A stretch of DNA of 64,000 nucleotides, taken from Nonomuraea fuscirosea (lineage in GTDB: Bacteria > Actinomycetota > Actinomycetes > Streptosporangiales > Streptosporangiaceae). The notes under the pieces were generated by a model. That model did not search any database and had not been told where the DNA came from. It worked only from the letters and a program-made list of their open reading frames with translations. A program made the translations under genes and the position numbers. Where the stretch lies: contig NZ_PVNG01000010.1 in NCBI RefSeq assembly GCF_003001935.1, positions 124,001 to 188,000 on the forward strand. Reading direction: 5' to 3'. Below, one piece after another: positions 55,897 to 64,000 of the stretch. Within the stretch, counting starts at the first letter, position 1; each line of letters starts with the position of its first letter.

Positions 55897-57504
55897 TCAG
55901 CGTCCACGCCGGAGAGCGCGGCCGGGGAGGTTTCCGGTGGGTACGCCGTCCGCGAGCGCCGGCAGTCCGTTGACCACCACGTGCCGGACACCGGTGGCGT
56001 ACCGGTGCGGCTCCTCGTACGTCGCGTGGTCGCCCACCGTCTCCGGGTCGAACACCACGATGTCGGCGTACTTGCCCGGCGCGAGCAGGCCGCGATCCCG
56101 CAGCCCGAGGTTGCCCGCCGGCAGGCTGGTCATCCGGCGTACGGCCTCGCCGAGGGTCAGCAGGGACTGCTCGCGCACGTACCTGCCGAGGATGCGGGCG
56201 AACGTCCCATAAGCCCGAGGATGCGTGGGCGCGTCGGCGTACGGCGCCTCGGTGGCGAAGGTCGGCGCGTCGGACCCGACGGAGACCCACGGGTTGCGCA
56301 GCGCGGTGCGCAGCACCTCCTCGCTCATCATGAAGTACATGGCGTGCAGGGTCGGCTCCCGCTCGACCAGCCGCAGCAGCGTCTCCACCGGCTCGATGCC
56401 GTCCCGGTCGGCCGCCTGCCGCAGGCTGAGGCCGCGATACTCCGCCGCCGGCCCGTTCGGGTCGGGGAGCAGCATGACGCCGTCCGCGCCGCCCGCGGCC
56501 AGGAAGAGGTTCTCCCAGCGCTCCGACGGGGTCGTCACCCCTTCGCGGATGCGGGCGCGTTCGGCCGGGTCGGCGAGCCGGGCCGCGAGGGCCTCGTGGC
56601 CGCCTTCGTGGAAGTGCGGCGGGATCGAGGAGCCGAGCTGGGTCTGCCCGGCGAGATAGGGGTAGATGTCGGCGGTCACCGGCTGACCCGCCGACCGGGC
56701 GGCCTCGACGCGTTCGACGGCCCGCGCCATCGTGGGCCAGTTGTGCCGTCCGGCGGCTTTGAGGTGATAGATCTCCGCGTGCACCCCGGCCCGGCGGCCG
56801 ATCGTGATCAGTTCGTCCACGGCGTCCAGGAAGTGATCGCCCTCGCTGCGCAGATGTGAGATGTACGAGCCGCCGTACCGGGCGACGACCTCGCAGAGCG
56901 CGACCAGCTCGTCCGTGGAGGCGAAGCAGCCCGGCGGATAGATGAGCGCCGACCCGACCCCGAGGGCCCCGTCGGCCATCTCCTCGTCCAGCACGCCGCG
57001 GACGCGGGAGAGCTCGGCCGCGGTCATCGGCCGGTCGTCCGAGCCCGCCCCGATCATGCGCAGATTGTGCGCGCCGACGAAGCTCGCCACGTTCTGCGCC
57101 ACCCCCTTGCCTTCGAGATGGGCGAGGAACTCCGACAGGCGGCCCCACACCAGCGGCGGATCGTCCGGCCCGTTGCCCGCTTCGAGCTCCGCCCGCACCT
57201 CCGGGGTGTGCGGCCCGATCGAGGTGCCCTCGCCGAAGATCTGCGTGGTGACGCCCTGGTAGAGGTCGGACAGGCCGCGTCCGTCCTGCTCCAGGGTGAA
57301 GTACGCGTGGCTGAGCACGTTCACGAAGCCAGGCGCGACCACCAGCCCGGTCGCGTCGAGCACGGGCACGTCCGGTCCGGCGGCGCCCGCGCCGGGACGC
57401 ACGGCGGTGATCCGATCACCGTCGACGAGAACGTCGGCCACCCGGCCGGGGCCGCCGCTGCCGTCATGAACCGTGCCACCGCTGATCACCAAGGTCGTCG
57501 TCAT
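55897..57504 (-). CDS. D-aminoacylase-type amidohydrolase
   Basis: A 535-residue amidohydrolase of the N-acyl-D-amino-acid deacylase group. The composite beta-sandwich/TIM barrel opens MTTTLVISGGTVHDGSGGPG; conserved later blocks are YISHLRSEGDHFLDAV, GVHAEIYHLKAAG, and VSVGSDAPTF with the catalytic Asp. The usual HxH metal motif after the first strand is NVLSHAY, so the first histidine is missing (Leu), and the bridging Cys of D-aminoacylases (GNC) is replaced by GEG. It may use a single metal or act on other N-acyl substrates. Confidence 0.85.
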   Translation of the reverse strand: MTTTLVISGGTVHDGSGGPGRVADVLVDGDRITAVRPGAGAAGPDVPVLDATGLVVAPGFVNVLSHAYFTLEQDGRGLSDLYQGVTTQIFGEGTSIGPHTPEVRAELEAGNGPDDPPLVWGRLSEFLAHLEGKGVAQNVASFVGAHNLRMIGAGSDDRPMTAAELSRVRGVLDEEMADGALGVGSALIYPPGCFASTDELVALCEVVARYGGSYISHLRSEGDHFLDAVDELITIGRRAGVHAEIYHLKAAGRHNWPTMARAVERVEAARSAGQPVTADIYPYLAGQTQLGSSIPPHFHEGGHEALAARLADPAERARIREGVTTPSERWENLFLAAGGADGVMLLPDPNGPAAEYRGLSLRQAADRDGIEPVETLLRLVEREPTLHAMYFMMSEEVLRTALRNPWVSVGSDAPTFATEAPYADAPTHPRAYGTFARILGRYVREQSLLTLGEAVRRMTSLPAGNLGLRDRGLLAPGKYADIVVFDPETVGDHATYEEPHRYATGVRHVVVNGLPALADGVPTGNLPGRALRRGR

Positions 57505-57752
57505 ACCAGCATCCTGCGACGACGACCCGGTCCAGCAGTTCATCGGATCCGATGAACCCGCCCCCGACCTTTGGTGGCCACCGACGAAGCCCGGCACGAC
57601 CGCCATCTCCGTCGCTAAAAGATATTCATGCGAATTCGGCTGGGCGAAGCCACCGGATAAGGCCCGTCGAATCGAATATTCCTTTTACCGGCGGACGGGG
57701 GAGCGGCCATTCTGAGAAAGGCCATTTGTGCGGGGCGGGTGGAGGTCAGGCG

Positions 57753-59183
57753 ATGGCTCGGCTCGGTAGGTTTCTGCTGGCAGCTCTGCCGCTCCTGGTG
57801 CCGACGGGCTGCACGGGGGAGGGCGACGATCGTCCTGGTCAGCCGGCGGAGTTCGCCTGGCAGTGCGAGGTGAGCAACCGCGTCACCAGCGGTCTGCTCC
57901 AGGTCGACGCGGGGATCCTGACGTTCTCCGCCTCGCTGGAAAAGGGTTATGCCGTGCTCAAGGATCCCGAACGGGGGAGGCGTACGCACGCGGCGGCTCT
58001 GTCGTACAAGCTGAGTGCGGGCCCGCGTTTCGTTCCCGCGTTCACCCCCTGGCTCGACGGCGGCACCTGGATCAGCAGGATCGGCCCCGGCCTCGAAGGC
58101 TCGATCGCGGCGGGCGCGGCGGCGACGTTCGTGTACGAGCGGCCGACCGCGAGCGCGGCCCGCGAGGTCCTGAGCCAGGTCGTGCCGCCGGACGGCTGGA
58201 ATCGCGCGGCGATCGGCCTGAGCGCCAGGGCGGCCGGGTCGGCGTCCCTGGGCGCGGGGCCGATGGCGGGCGTGGAGGTGGGCGGCGAGGCCGAGACCGC
58301 CGCCGAGGTGATCCTCTACCCGGATAAGGGGTTCGCGGTGACGCGGGCCTGGCGGGGCACGGTCGGGGCGGGATCATCAGGAAACGGACCGTCGCTGCTC
58401 GGCCTGCGCGCGGGCTGGAGCGGCAGCCTGGCCGTCTCCTACAGTCTCTTCTTCGACCGCGAGCTGCGCGCCCGCCAGCTCACCGTGGTGACCGAGACCG
58501 TCACGGGCGACACCATGCAGCGCACCACCCGGCTGCTCGGCCTGGGCCGGCGCGCCCGCGAACTGGTCGAACGAGCACTGCCCGAGATGCTGGTCAGCCC
58601 GCTGCTCGCGGCCTCGCCGCCGTCGGCGGGAACGTTCCTCACGGTGACGGCCGAGCCGCTGCTGGCGCGGATGCGGAGCAACGGCACCACGGTGCGGGCC
58701 ACGTACTCGGTGGTCGCCGACTCCAGCGAGTACGGACTGGAGTTCGTGGCGTTCGGCGGGTCGCTACAGCGCGGGGTGACCAGGGCGAAGCTGACGAAGA
58801 TCTCGTTCACGAAGGCCGGCCAGGAGCTCACGCACGGATGCGGCCTGGTCGAGGTCGCCCCGGCCCCGGTCCTGCCTCCGGTCGTCACCCGGCCGACCCT
58901 GCCGCCGAAGTGCGTACCCGCACCCACCACACCCCCGCCCACCCCGATCCCGACCACCTTCATCGAGACCCCCACGGACACCGTCACACCCTCCGCCCTG
59001 GACGATCCCTGCGCGTCCCCCTCGCCTACGCCGTCCCAGACCCCGACCGACCCGATCCCCACCGACCCGACTCCCACGGAGACACCCACCATCACGCCGA
59101 CCCCGGCCCCGACCCCGACCCCAACGGAACCACCGCCGACTCCCAGCCCGTCGACCGAGGCCCTGGAGAGCCCGACACCCTGA
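57753..59183 (+). CDS. secreted lipoprotein with Pro/Thr-rich C-terminal tail
   Basis: A 476-residue exported protein of unknown function. The signal ends in LVPTGC (lipobox, C20). Residues about 25-370 look like a strand-rich globular domain, and the last about 95 residues are almost entirely Pro/Thr/Ser/Glu/Asp in repeating PTPxPT units. Such tails span or decorate the cell wall and are often glycosylated. GGAGG precedes the ATG by 8 bp. The order, lipid anchor at the N-terminus and wall-spanning tail at the C-terminus, is the reverse of LPXTG proteins. Confidence 0.75.
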   Translation: MARLGRFLLAALPLLVPTGCTGEGDDRPGQPAEFAWQCEVSNRVTSGLLQVDAGILTFSASLEKGYAVLKDPERGRRTHAAALSYKLSAGPRFVPAFTPWLDGGTWISRIGPGLEGSIAAGAAATFVYERPTASAAREVLSQVVPPDGWNRAAIGLSARAAGSASLGAGPMAGVEVGGEAETAAEVILYPDKGFAVTRAWRGTVGAGSSGNGPSLLGLRAGWSGSLAVSYSLFFDRELRARQLTVVTETVTGDTMQRTTRLLGLGRRARELVERALPEMLVSPLLAASPPSAGTFLTVTAEPLLARMRSNGTTVRATYSVVADSSEYGLEFVAFGGSLQRGVTRAKLTKISFTKAGQELTHGCGLVEVAPAPVLPPVVTRPTLPPKCVPAPTTPPPTPIPTTFIETPTDTVTPSALDDPCASPSPTPSQTPTDPIPTDPTPTETPTITPTPAPTPTPTEPPPTPSPSTEALESPTP

Positions 59184-59203
59184 GCAGAACACCTGCCCGC
59201 TGA

Positions 59204-59830
59204 TCAACCCACCTCGTGCACCCAGGGCCGACCCGCCGGGGGCGCGGGGATGTGCGGCCGCTCGCGGGCGAGGACCGCGCCGAGCACCGCGGCGAGGACG
59301 GGAATGCCGGCCACGACGGCGACGACCACTGTCCAGGGAGTCTCGAACGACACCCGTGCCGGATCCTCCCATCCGCCACGCACCGTCAGCGGCCACAGCA
59401 GCGTTATCCCGGCAGCACATCCGAGGACCGCCCCGAGGACTGTGCCACACAGGGCACTGACACCGGCCCGGAAGGCGCAGAACAACCGGAACGCCGCGTC
59501 CGTTCCCGTGCCGATCCGCCTCATGACCTGGGCCTGCCGCGAATTCGCGACCCTGCCGAAGCCGGCCGCCTGCGCGCACCCGACCGCGGCGAGGAACGCC
59601 AGGGTGGCGACGGACCGCCACCAGGTCGAAGCCTCGAAGCCCCGCTCGACGTAACCCCTGGCGACCGCGTCGTCCAACCGGTCGTCGAGGCGCCGCTGCT
59701 CCTCGGCCGTGGTCCGATGCAGGGTGGGGTCGAGGATCAGGTCCCTCCCGGACGATCTTCGAGGAGACGAACACCCCCTCGTCGTGCAACCGCGCTCGCG
59801 TGCGAACAGGCTTCTCTCGTGCGAAGAGGA
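59204..59830 (-). pseudogene. decayed C-terminal fragment of an FtsX-like permease
   Basis: The best-preserved part (59204-59677, read from a TTG) encodes ARGYVERGFEASTWWRSVAT, then RVANSRQAQVMRRIGTGTDAAF, and two membrane helices, resembling the end of an FtsX/MacB-type ABC permease. Upstream in the same frame come RDLILDPTLHRTTAEEQRRL; another frame holds DEGVFVSSKIVREG, so the gene is frameshifted near 59750. Its N-terminal three-quarters and any ATPase partner are missing. Confidence 0.45.
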
Positions 59831-59857
59831 GGGACGGATGTCGTGGTTGACTCCGGA

Positions 59858-60205
59858 TTAGCGGTTTCGTCGTTCGGATGCCTTGGGGTGGCCGGCTGCG
59901 ACCTTGGTGAGCCAGATGGTCGTTTCGGTGTCGTCGATGGCGTACCAGATGCGTCCTCCGGAGGTGACCTCGTATTGCCACTGCTCCAGATTTCGGTTGT
60001 CGTGCTTGACGGTGCCCAGCGATCCGGACAGTGGGTGTTGCCGGTCGTCGACCCTGCGTGGGTCGTCTGTGAGGTCGAGCCAGCATCGGTCGCAGTTGCC
60101 GGGCACCTGCGAGCGTAGTTCGGGCCATGCCTTCCAGGCTTTGGCGCTGGCGGCTCGTACGATCCAGCCGGTTGGTCGGCGGATCTCTTCGCCGCGGCCG
60201 CTCAC
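59858..60205 (-). CDS. RelE/ParE-like toxin candidate
   Basis: A 115-residue small basic protein whose C-terminal core (YEVTSGGRIWYAIDDTETTIWLTKVAAGHPKASE) matches the strand pattern of RelE/ParE-type toxins (R-x-W/L-Y-x-I/V...V-x-x-x-H-x-K). The N-terminus has two cysteines. Its GTG start overlaps the upstream gene stop by GTGA, the usual antitoxin-first coupling. It lacks the classic catalytic His-Tyr set of RelE, so inhibition of a gyrase-like target or of translation cannot be told. Confidence 0.6.
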   Translation of the reverse strand: MSGRGEEIRRPTGWIVRAASAKAWKAWPELRSQVPGNCDRCWLDLTDDPRRVDDRQHPLSGSLGTVKHDNRNLEQWQYEVTSGGRIWYAIDDTETTIWLTKVAAGHPKASERRNR

Positions 60206-60651
60206 TCGGCGCCGTCGATGGGCTGTCCGCCGCTGCCGTCGAAGGGATCGGTGAGGTCGCGGGCGATCTCGGGGTCGCTCCAGGCCAGGGCGGTGGACGT
60301 CCATGACCGGCGGGCCCGGGCGTAGGGCAGGAGCTCCCCGGTGTCGGCTCCGGCGAGCAGGTGGGCGAGAAGTTCGCGGACGCACTGCAGCCGCTCGTGC
60401 TCGGGAAGCCAGGTGAGCCACGGAAGGTCCTCGGCCAGGGCCTCTTCCGCCAGGACCCGGTTGGAGCGGACCACGATGGTCATGGAACGGGCCAGCGTGA
60501 GGAGTGCGGCGCGGGCTGCCTGGTAGCGCTCGTCGCGTACGAGCCAGACGTTTTCTGCGTCTCGACGTTCGAGCAGCACGTCGGCGACGTCGAGCTCGGG
60601 GAAGACCTCGTTGCGGTCACGAGCCAGCGCGCTGAAAGGGAACGTCTTCAT
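60202..60651 (-). CDS. Phd-like antitoxin candidate
   Basis: A 149-residue protein whose N-terminus (MKTFPFSALARDRNEVFPEL, then VLLERRDAENVWLVRDERYQ) resembles the Phd/YefM fold, in which an N-terminal DNA-binding dimer is followed by a toxin-binding C-terminus. The C-terminal 60 residues are helical and acidic (SDPEIARDLTDPFDGSGG). It precedes the RelE-like gene with a 4-bp overlap. Its promoter holds a palindrome and two CACTAATG repeats one helical turn apart. Confidence 0.62.
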   Translation of the reverse strand: MKTFPFSALARDRNEVFPELDVADVLLERRDAENVWLVRDERYQAARAALLTLARSMTIVVRSNRVLAEEALAEDLPWLTWLPEHERLQCVRELLAHLLAGADTGELLPYARARRSWTSTALAWSDPEIARDLTDPFDGSGGQPIDGAE

Positions 60652-60672
60652 GCGTCCAGATTACCCTTTGAG

Positions 60673-60696
60673 TGCATCACTAATGCAACACTAATG
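60673..60696 (-). promoter_or_regulatory. toxin-antitoxin operator with 11-bp repeats
   Basis: TGCATCACTAATGCA (60673-60687) has TGCAT/ATGCA arms; CACTAATG recurs at 60678 and 60689, exactly 11 bp apart. The block is AT-rich and directly upstream of the antitoxin gene, fitting cooperative autorepression by a Phd-type complex. Confidence 0.6.
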
Positions 60697-60726
60697 ATGA
60701 ACAGGACTCCGTCCGGGAGACCATCC

Positions 60727-61230
60727 CTAGGTGAGATAGGCGGCGGGGATCATGTCGTCGGTGGTGAGGGGTGGGCCGAGGATGGTCTGGCCGTGGTCCT
60801 CGGCTGCCGCCGCGAGGTCGGCCGGGGTGATCGACCAGCCCTCCGGCCTGGGGCGGGAGAGGTCCCGGCCGGCGGCGCGGAAGAAGCCCTCCATGCCCGC
60901 CGGCGTGCTGATGGCCAGCATGTCCACCGTCGGTGAGGTGAGCCGGTACGCGTGCGGGACCCGGCGCGGCAGGTACGCGACGCCGCCTTCGGACAGCTCG
61001 TAGCGGTGTTCGCCGGCCCAGAAGACGCCGCTGCCGGACAGGAGCACGATGATCTCGTCCTCGTCGGCGTGGACGTGGACCGGTGAGGCGGAGCCCTCGG
61101 TGGCCGCCGTGCGGAACATCGTCAGCTGCCCTCCGGTGTGCCGGGCGTCCAGCAGGATCTGCATGATGCCGCCGCCGAGCCACTCCAACTGCTCGTGGTC
61201 AGCGGCCTGGGCCAGGTACGGGATGGTCAC
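60727..61230 (-). CDS. cupin-domain protein (quercetin dioxygenase-like)
   Basis: A 167-residue single-cupin protein. Motif 1 is ASPVHVHADEDEIIVLLSG (HxHx4E), supplying the metal ligands, and motif 2 is YLPRRVPHAYR. The remaining C-terminal 50 residues are helical. Similar proteins bind a metal and small ligands, sometimes with quercetinase or isomerase activity. It faces a LuxR-type regulator across 128 bp. No substrate is evident. Confidence 0.85.
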   Translation of the reverse strand: MTIPYLAQAADHEQLEWLGGGIMQILLDARHTGGQLTMFRTAATEGSASPVHVHADEDEIIVLLSGSGVFWAGEHRYELSEGGVAYLPRRVPHAYRLTSPTVDMLAISTPAGMEGFFRAAGRDLSRPRPEGWSITPADLAAAAEDHGQTILGPPLTTDDMIPAAYLT

Positions 61231-61358
61231 AAGGGTCCTTTCGTCATGACGTGCCGCGGGGCACGAACCGCTGCCACGGTAAGGGCGGCGACCCCGGTTC
61301 CGGCATCCCAGAATTGTGGGATCTCGGCACCCGGCACGGTCGGTAGGCTGACAGGGAG

Positions 61359-62411
61359 ATGAGGCTTTCTGTCACCCAGCGTGAAGCCGTACGCGACATC
61401 GTGGCGATCTGTTCGCTCGACCTTGACTCGCGGGCGTTGCGCGCCAGGATCGCCGACCGGCTGCGTCGCGTGATCCCCCAGGACGCGTTCTGCTTCGGCA
61501 CGATCGATCCGTGGACGCTGCTGATCACGGACGAGGTCTCCGACGGCATCCCCTCGGCCGCCGCCGCGCCGGCGGCGCGCAACGAATACCTGGTCGAGGA
61601 CGTCGACAAGTTCGCGGTGCTGGCCCGGTCCAGCCGGACCGTGGCGATCCTCGGCCAGAGCACCGGCGGGGATCCTGAGGCCAGTCACCGGCTCCGGTCG
61701 GTGTTGCCCGTTATCGACGCGCGGCACGAGCTGCGGGCCGTCTTCGTGGCCGACGGCAGGTGCTGGGGCGCGGTGGCCCTGTTCCGCAACGGCGGACGAC
61801 CCGACTTCACCCAGAGTGACGCCGACCTGGTGCAGGCTGTCTCCGTTCCCGTCGCGGTGGCGCTCCGGCGCGCCGCGTGCCGCCCTGGTGCGGCGGTGGG
61901 GGTGAGCACCGATCCGGGCGGTCCCGGAGTTCTGCTCGTGGACCGAGGGGGAGGGGTGCTGGCGGCCAACGAGGCCGGCCGCCGGAGGCTGGACGACCTG
62001 TCACCGCACCGGATGGCCGTGCACGAGGTGGCGGCCGCCGCCCGCGCCGGTCACGGCTCCGCCGCGCATGCCCGGGTTCGGTCACGTACCGGCCGGTGGT
62101 TGTCGTTGTGGGGCTCGCCGTTCGACGGCGGCCACGAAGGGGACGTCTCGGTGGTCATCCAGGTGGCCCCGACCTCGGAGATCTCGCAACTGCTGATGCT
62201 CGCCTACGCCCTCAGCCCGCGCGAGCGGGAGGTGCTGCAGCGGGTGATCGCGGGCATGCCGTCCGCCGGGATCGCCGCCGACCTGCACATCTCCGCCAGC
62301 ACCGTGCAGGACCACCTCAAATCTCTCTTCGCCAAGGTCGGCGTACGGAGCCGGGGCCGGCTCGTGTCGCACATCCTCGGCGAGCACTACCTGCCCCAGG
62401 CCGTCCGCTGA
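61359..62411 (+). CDS. GAF-like sensor plus LuxR-type HTH regulator
   Basis: A 350-residue one-component regulator. Residues about 10-170 look like a GAF-type sensor, a middle segment (about 190-260) resembles a weak PAS-like fold, and the C-terminus is a LuxR helix-turn-helix (LSPREREVLQRVIAGMPSAGIAADLHISASTVQDHLKSL). No phosphorylatable receiver is present. It is divergent from the cupin gene and may control it. Confidence 0.85.
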   Translation: MRLSVTQREAVRDIVAICSLDLDSRALRARIADRLRRVIPQDAFCFGTIDPWTLLITDEVSDGIPSAAAAPAARNEYLVEDVDKFAVLARSSRTVAILGQSTGGDPEASHRLRSVLPVIDARHELRAVFVADGRCWGAVALFRNGGRPDFTQSDADLVQAVSVPVAVALRRAACRPGAAVGVSTDPGGPGVLLVDRGGGVLAANEAGRRRLDDLSPHRMAVHEVAAAARAGHGSAAHARVRSRTGRWLSLWGSPFDGGHEGDVSVVIQVAPTSEISQLLMLAYALSPREREVLQRVIAGMPSAGIAADLHISASTVQDHLKSLFAKVGVRSRGRLVSHILGEHYLPQAVR

Positions 62412-62443
62412 CGTGCGTCGGCTCGTCAGCCCCGAAGAGCCCG

Positions 62444-64000
62444 TCATTCCCGGGGTACGCCGCCCGCGTCCACCACGTCGCGCAGCTGAGCCCGGGTGGT
62501 GACGCCCAGCTTGGGGAACACGCGGTAGAGATGCGACCCGACGGTGCGCGGCGACAGGAAGAGCCGCTCCCCGATCTCGCGGTTGGTCAGGCCACGGGCG
62601 GCGAGCCGGACGATCTGCCGCTGTTGCGGGGAGAGCTCGGCCAAGCCATGGGGGTCCGGCACGGCGACGTCCGTACCGGCGGCCCGCAGCTCGGCCCGCG
62701 CGCGTTCGGCCCACGGGCGCGCGTCCAGCCGGGCGAAGACGTCGTGCGCCGCCGCGAGGTGCGGTCGCGACTCGGCGATGCGGCGCCGCCGCCGCAGCCA
62801 TTCGGCGTACTCCAGCCGCGTCTGGGCGTGCTCGAAGGGCCGCTGCTCCAGCGCCGGTTCCTCCAGCGCCGCCAGGAAGGCGCGCTCGGCCCGCTCCGGG
62901 GCGGCGAGCAGCGCACGGCTGCGTTCGACGAGGGCGTGCAGGCGGGCGGAGCCGCCCTCGGCCAGGGCCCGGGCCGAGCGTTCGACGATCTCGGCCGCCT
63001 CGGCGTGGCGGCCGGTGCGCGCCGCCGCGGCGGCCAGCTCAGGCAGCGCCGGGTAGGAGGCGTGGTAGTGAACGGGATCTCCGCCGCGATCGAAGAGCGT
63101 CCGGTACTGCTCGTACGCGCTCTCGTAGTCACCCTCGGCAGCGGCGGCGGCCGCCGTGGCGCGGCGGGCGTGCACGGCGACCGATCGGCTCTCCAGCGGA
63201 TCGACCAGGCGCAACGCCCGCTCGGCGAGGGCGCGGGCCTCGACCGTGTCGCCCTGGGCGGCCAGCACCATGGCGTCGGTGGCGAGCACGCACGCCGCCG
63301 CGTGGTCGAGCTTCCCGGCGGCCAGCGCGCCGATGTCGGCGCACACCTCCCGCGCCTGCGCCCATCGGCCGTACTCGAAATAGGCGAGCGCCGCCACACC
63401 GGCCAGCCCGTCGGGGATCGGCCCCCTGGTCCGCCATGACCGCACCGCCTCGTCGAACGTCCGTACGGCCAGGGCGATCTCGTCCAGGATCCAGGCCGCG
63501 ACGGCGAGCGCGGTCAGCCGTTCCGGATGGTTCCTGGCCGCGGCGATCATGCTCGGCAGCCGGGGGACGAGCCCGCGTCCGCCGCCGAACGGGTCCGCCA
63601 CCATCCGCACCCAGTCACGCATCGGGTCGTCGGGCAGGCGTGGCAGGATCCGGTCGATCTCCTGCCGATGGGACGCTTCGCCGGAGTAGAAGCGCAGCAC
63701 GGCGGCGGCGGCGAGCGCGTCCAGCGCGGTCGCCGGGTGCGTGGCCGCCGGGTCGCCGGCGATCCCGATCAGCTCGGCGAAGACCGCGTTGTGCCGCCGG
63801 GTCAGCGCGGTCAGCCGGCCGACGCGCAGGGTCGCGGCCGCCAGTGCGTTGGGGTCGTCGGTACGGGCGCGTATCCGTTCGGCCAGCTCCTCCACCCAGG
63901 CCAGTCGGCCGGTGAGCACGGCCAGGCCCGCCGCGTCGACCAGCAGCCGGGTGCCGTCGCCGGGTACGGGGCTCAGCTCGGCGGCGCGGGCCAGCGCCTG
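62444..64000 (-). CDS. LAL-type LuxR family regulator (5' truncated by window)
   Basis: At least 518 residues, open to the window edge, so the N-terminus (normally an AAA-like NTPase) is missing. The visible part is a long helical TPR-like array (about 1-430) rich in Ala/Glu/Arg, ending in a LuxR helix-turn-helix (LSPQQRQIVRLAARGLTNREIGERLFLSPRTVGSHLYRVFPKLGV). This matches the large ATP-binding LuxR (LAL/MalT-like) regulators of actinomycetes that often govern secondary metabolism or carbohydrate use. The frame is open through 64000 without an upstream start. Confidence 0.88.
   Translation of the reverse strand, partial: QALARAAELSPVPGDGTRLLVDAAGLAVLTGRLAWVEELAERIRARTDDPNALAAATLRVGRLTALTRRHNAVFAELIGIAGDPAATHPATALDALAAAAVLRFYSGEASHRQEIDRILPRLPDDPMRDWVRMVADPFGGGRGLVPRLPSMIAAARNHPERLTALAVAAWILDEIALAVRTFDEAVRSWRTRGPIPDGLAGVAALAYFEYGRWAQAREVCADIGALAAGKLDHAAACVLATDAMVLAAQGDTVEARALAERALRLVDPLESRSVAVHARRATAAAAAAEGDYESAYEQYRTLFDRGGDPVHYHASYPALPELAAAAARTGRHAEAAEIVERSARALAEGGSARLHALVERSRALLAAPERAERAFLAALEEPALEQRPFEHAQTRLEYAEWLRRRRRIAESRPHLAAAHDVFARLDARPWAERARAELRAAGTDVAVPDPHGLAELSPQQRQIVRLAARGLTNREIGERLFLSPRTVGSHLYRVFPKLGVTTRAQLRDVVDAGGVPRE

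Overview
The window is very GC-rich, uses GTG and TTG starts freely, and packs genes with 4-bp GTGA or ATGA stop/start overlaps. It carries actinobacterial hallmarks: a DUF3073 protein, an F420-reductase-type NADP-binding protein, a LytR-CpsA-Psr protein, menaquinone synthesis (MenB), HATPase-type regulatory kinases and LAL-type LuxR regulators. This fits a filamentous actinomycete, most likely of the Streptosporangiales (Nonomuraea-like). The genus is inferred, not shown. I saw no rRNA, tRNA, CRISPR array, prophage or intact insertion sequence.

Layout. 1-12.4 kb: a 5'-truncated quinone oxidoreductase, an APH(6)-type kinase, menB, a PadR/membrane-protein pair, an ArsR regulator, DUF3073, a TetR/P450 divergon, an F420-type NADP-binding protein facing a LytR-CpsA-Psr gene, a ferredoxin-reductase/zinc-ribbon/molybdopterin-oxidoreductase operon and a NarL-type two-component system. 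12.3-27.7 kb: an AhpD-like protein, an endonuclease V-like protein, a stand-alone xanthine-dehydrogenase-type large subunit, an MFS exporter with its double Lrp regulator, secreted lipase and polysaccharide lyase, a patatin, a flavin-dependent acyl-CoA-dehydrogenase-fold enzyme, a DUF4097 lipoprotein and a CPBP protease. 27.8-34.5 kb: a compact envelope-glycosylation block (GT2, DUF2064, epimerase, GT87) facing a methyltransferase, a membrane protein and a YedYZ-like fused molybdoenzyme. 34.7-39.5 kb: a secreted hydrolase, a MauE-like protein, a degenerate gene, a second CPBP protease and a TetR/alcohol dehydrogenase divergon.

39.6-54.8 kb is the standout region. It is an aromatic meta-cleavage catabolic locus with the complete lower pathway (hydratase, acylating acetaldehyde dehydrogenase, hydroxy-oxovalerate aldolase) on the minus strand, driven from a promoter next to a divergent IclR gene. 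On the plus strand are an Ohr peroxidase, a TetR regulator, a meta-cleavage-product hydrolase, an extradiol dioxygenase, an AAHS transporter, a second hydrolase, a FAD monooxygenase and a two-gene hydantoinase/acetone-carboxylase-like enzyme whose B subunit carries a fused zinc-ribbon tail. The two plus-strand transcription units share a 22-bp promoter element. Together these could take up a phenolic (perhaps ketonic) aromatic, hydroxylate and cleave it, and yield pyruvate plus acetyl-CoA.

54.8-64 kb: two hypothetical exported or membrane proteins, an amidohydrolase lacking the first metal histidine, a Pro/Thr-tailed lipoprotein, a decayed FtsX-like permease, a type II toxin-antitoxin-like pair, a cupin and two LuxR regulators, the last truncated by the window end.

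A pattern not explained by genes also runs through the window. At least eight genes have short tandem duplications (7-58 bp units) at or just after their 3' ends, often copying the stop codon, and several lie between convergent genes.
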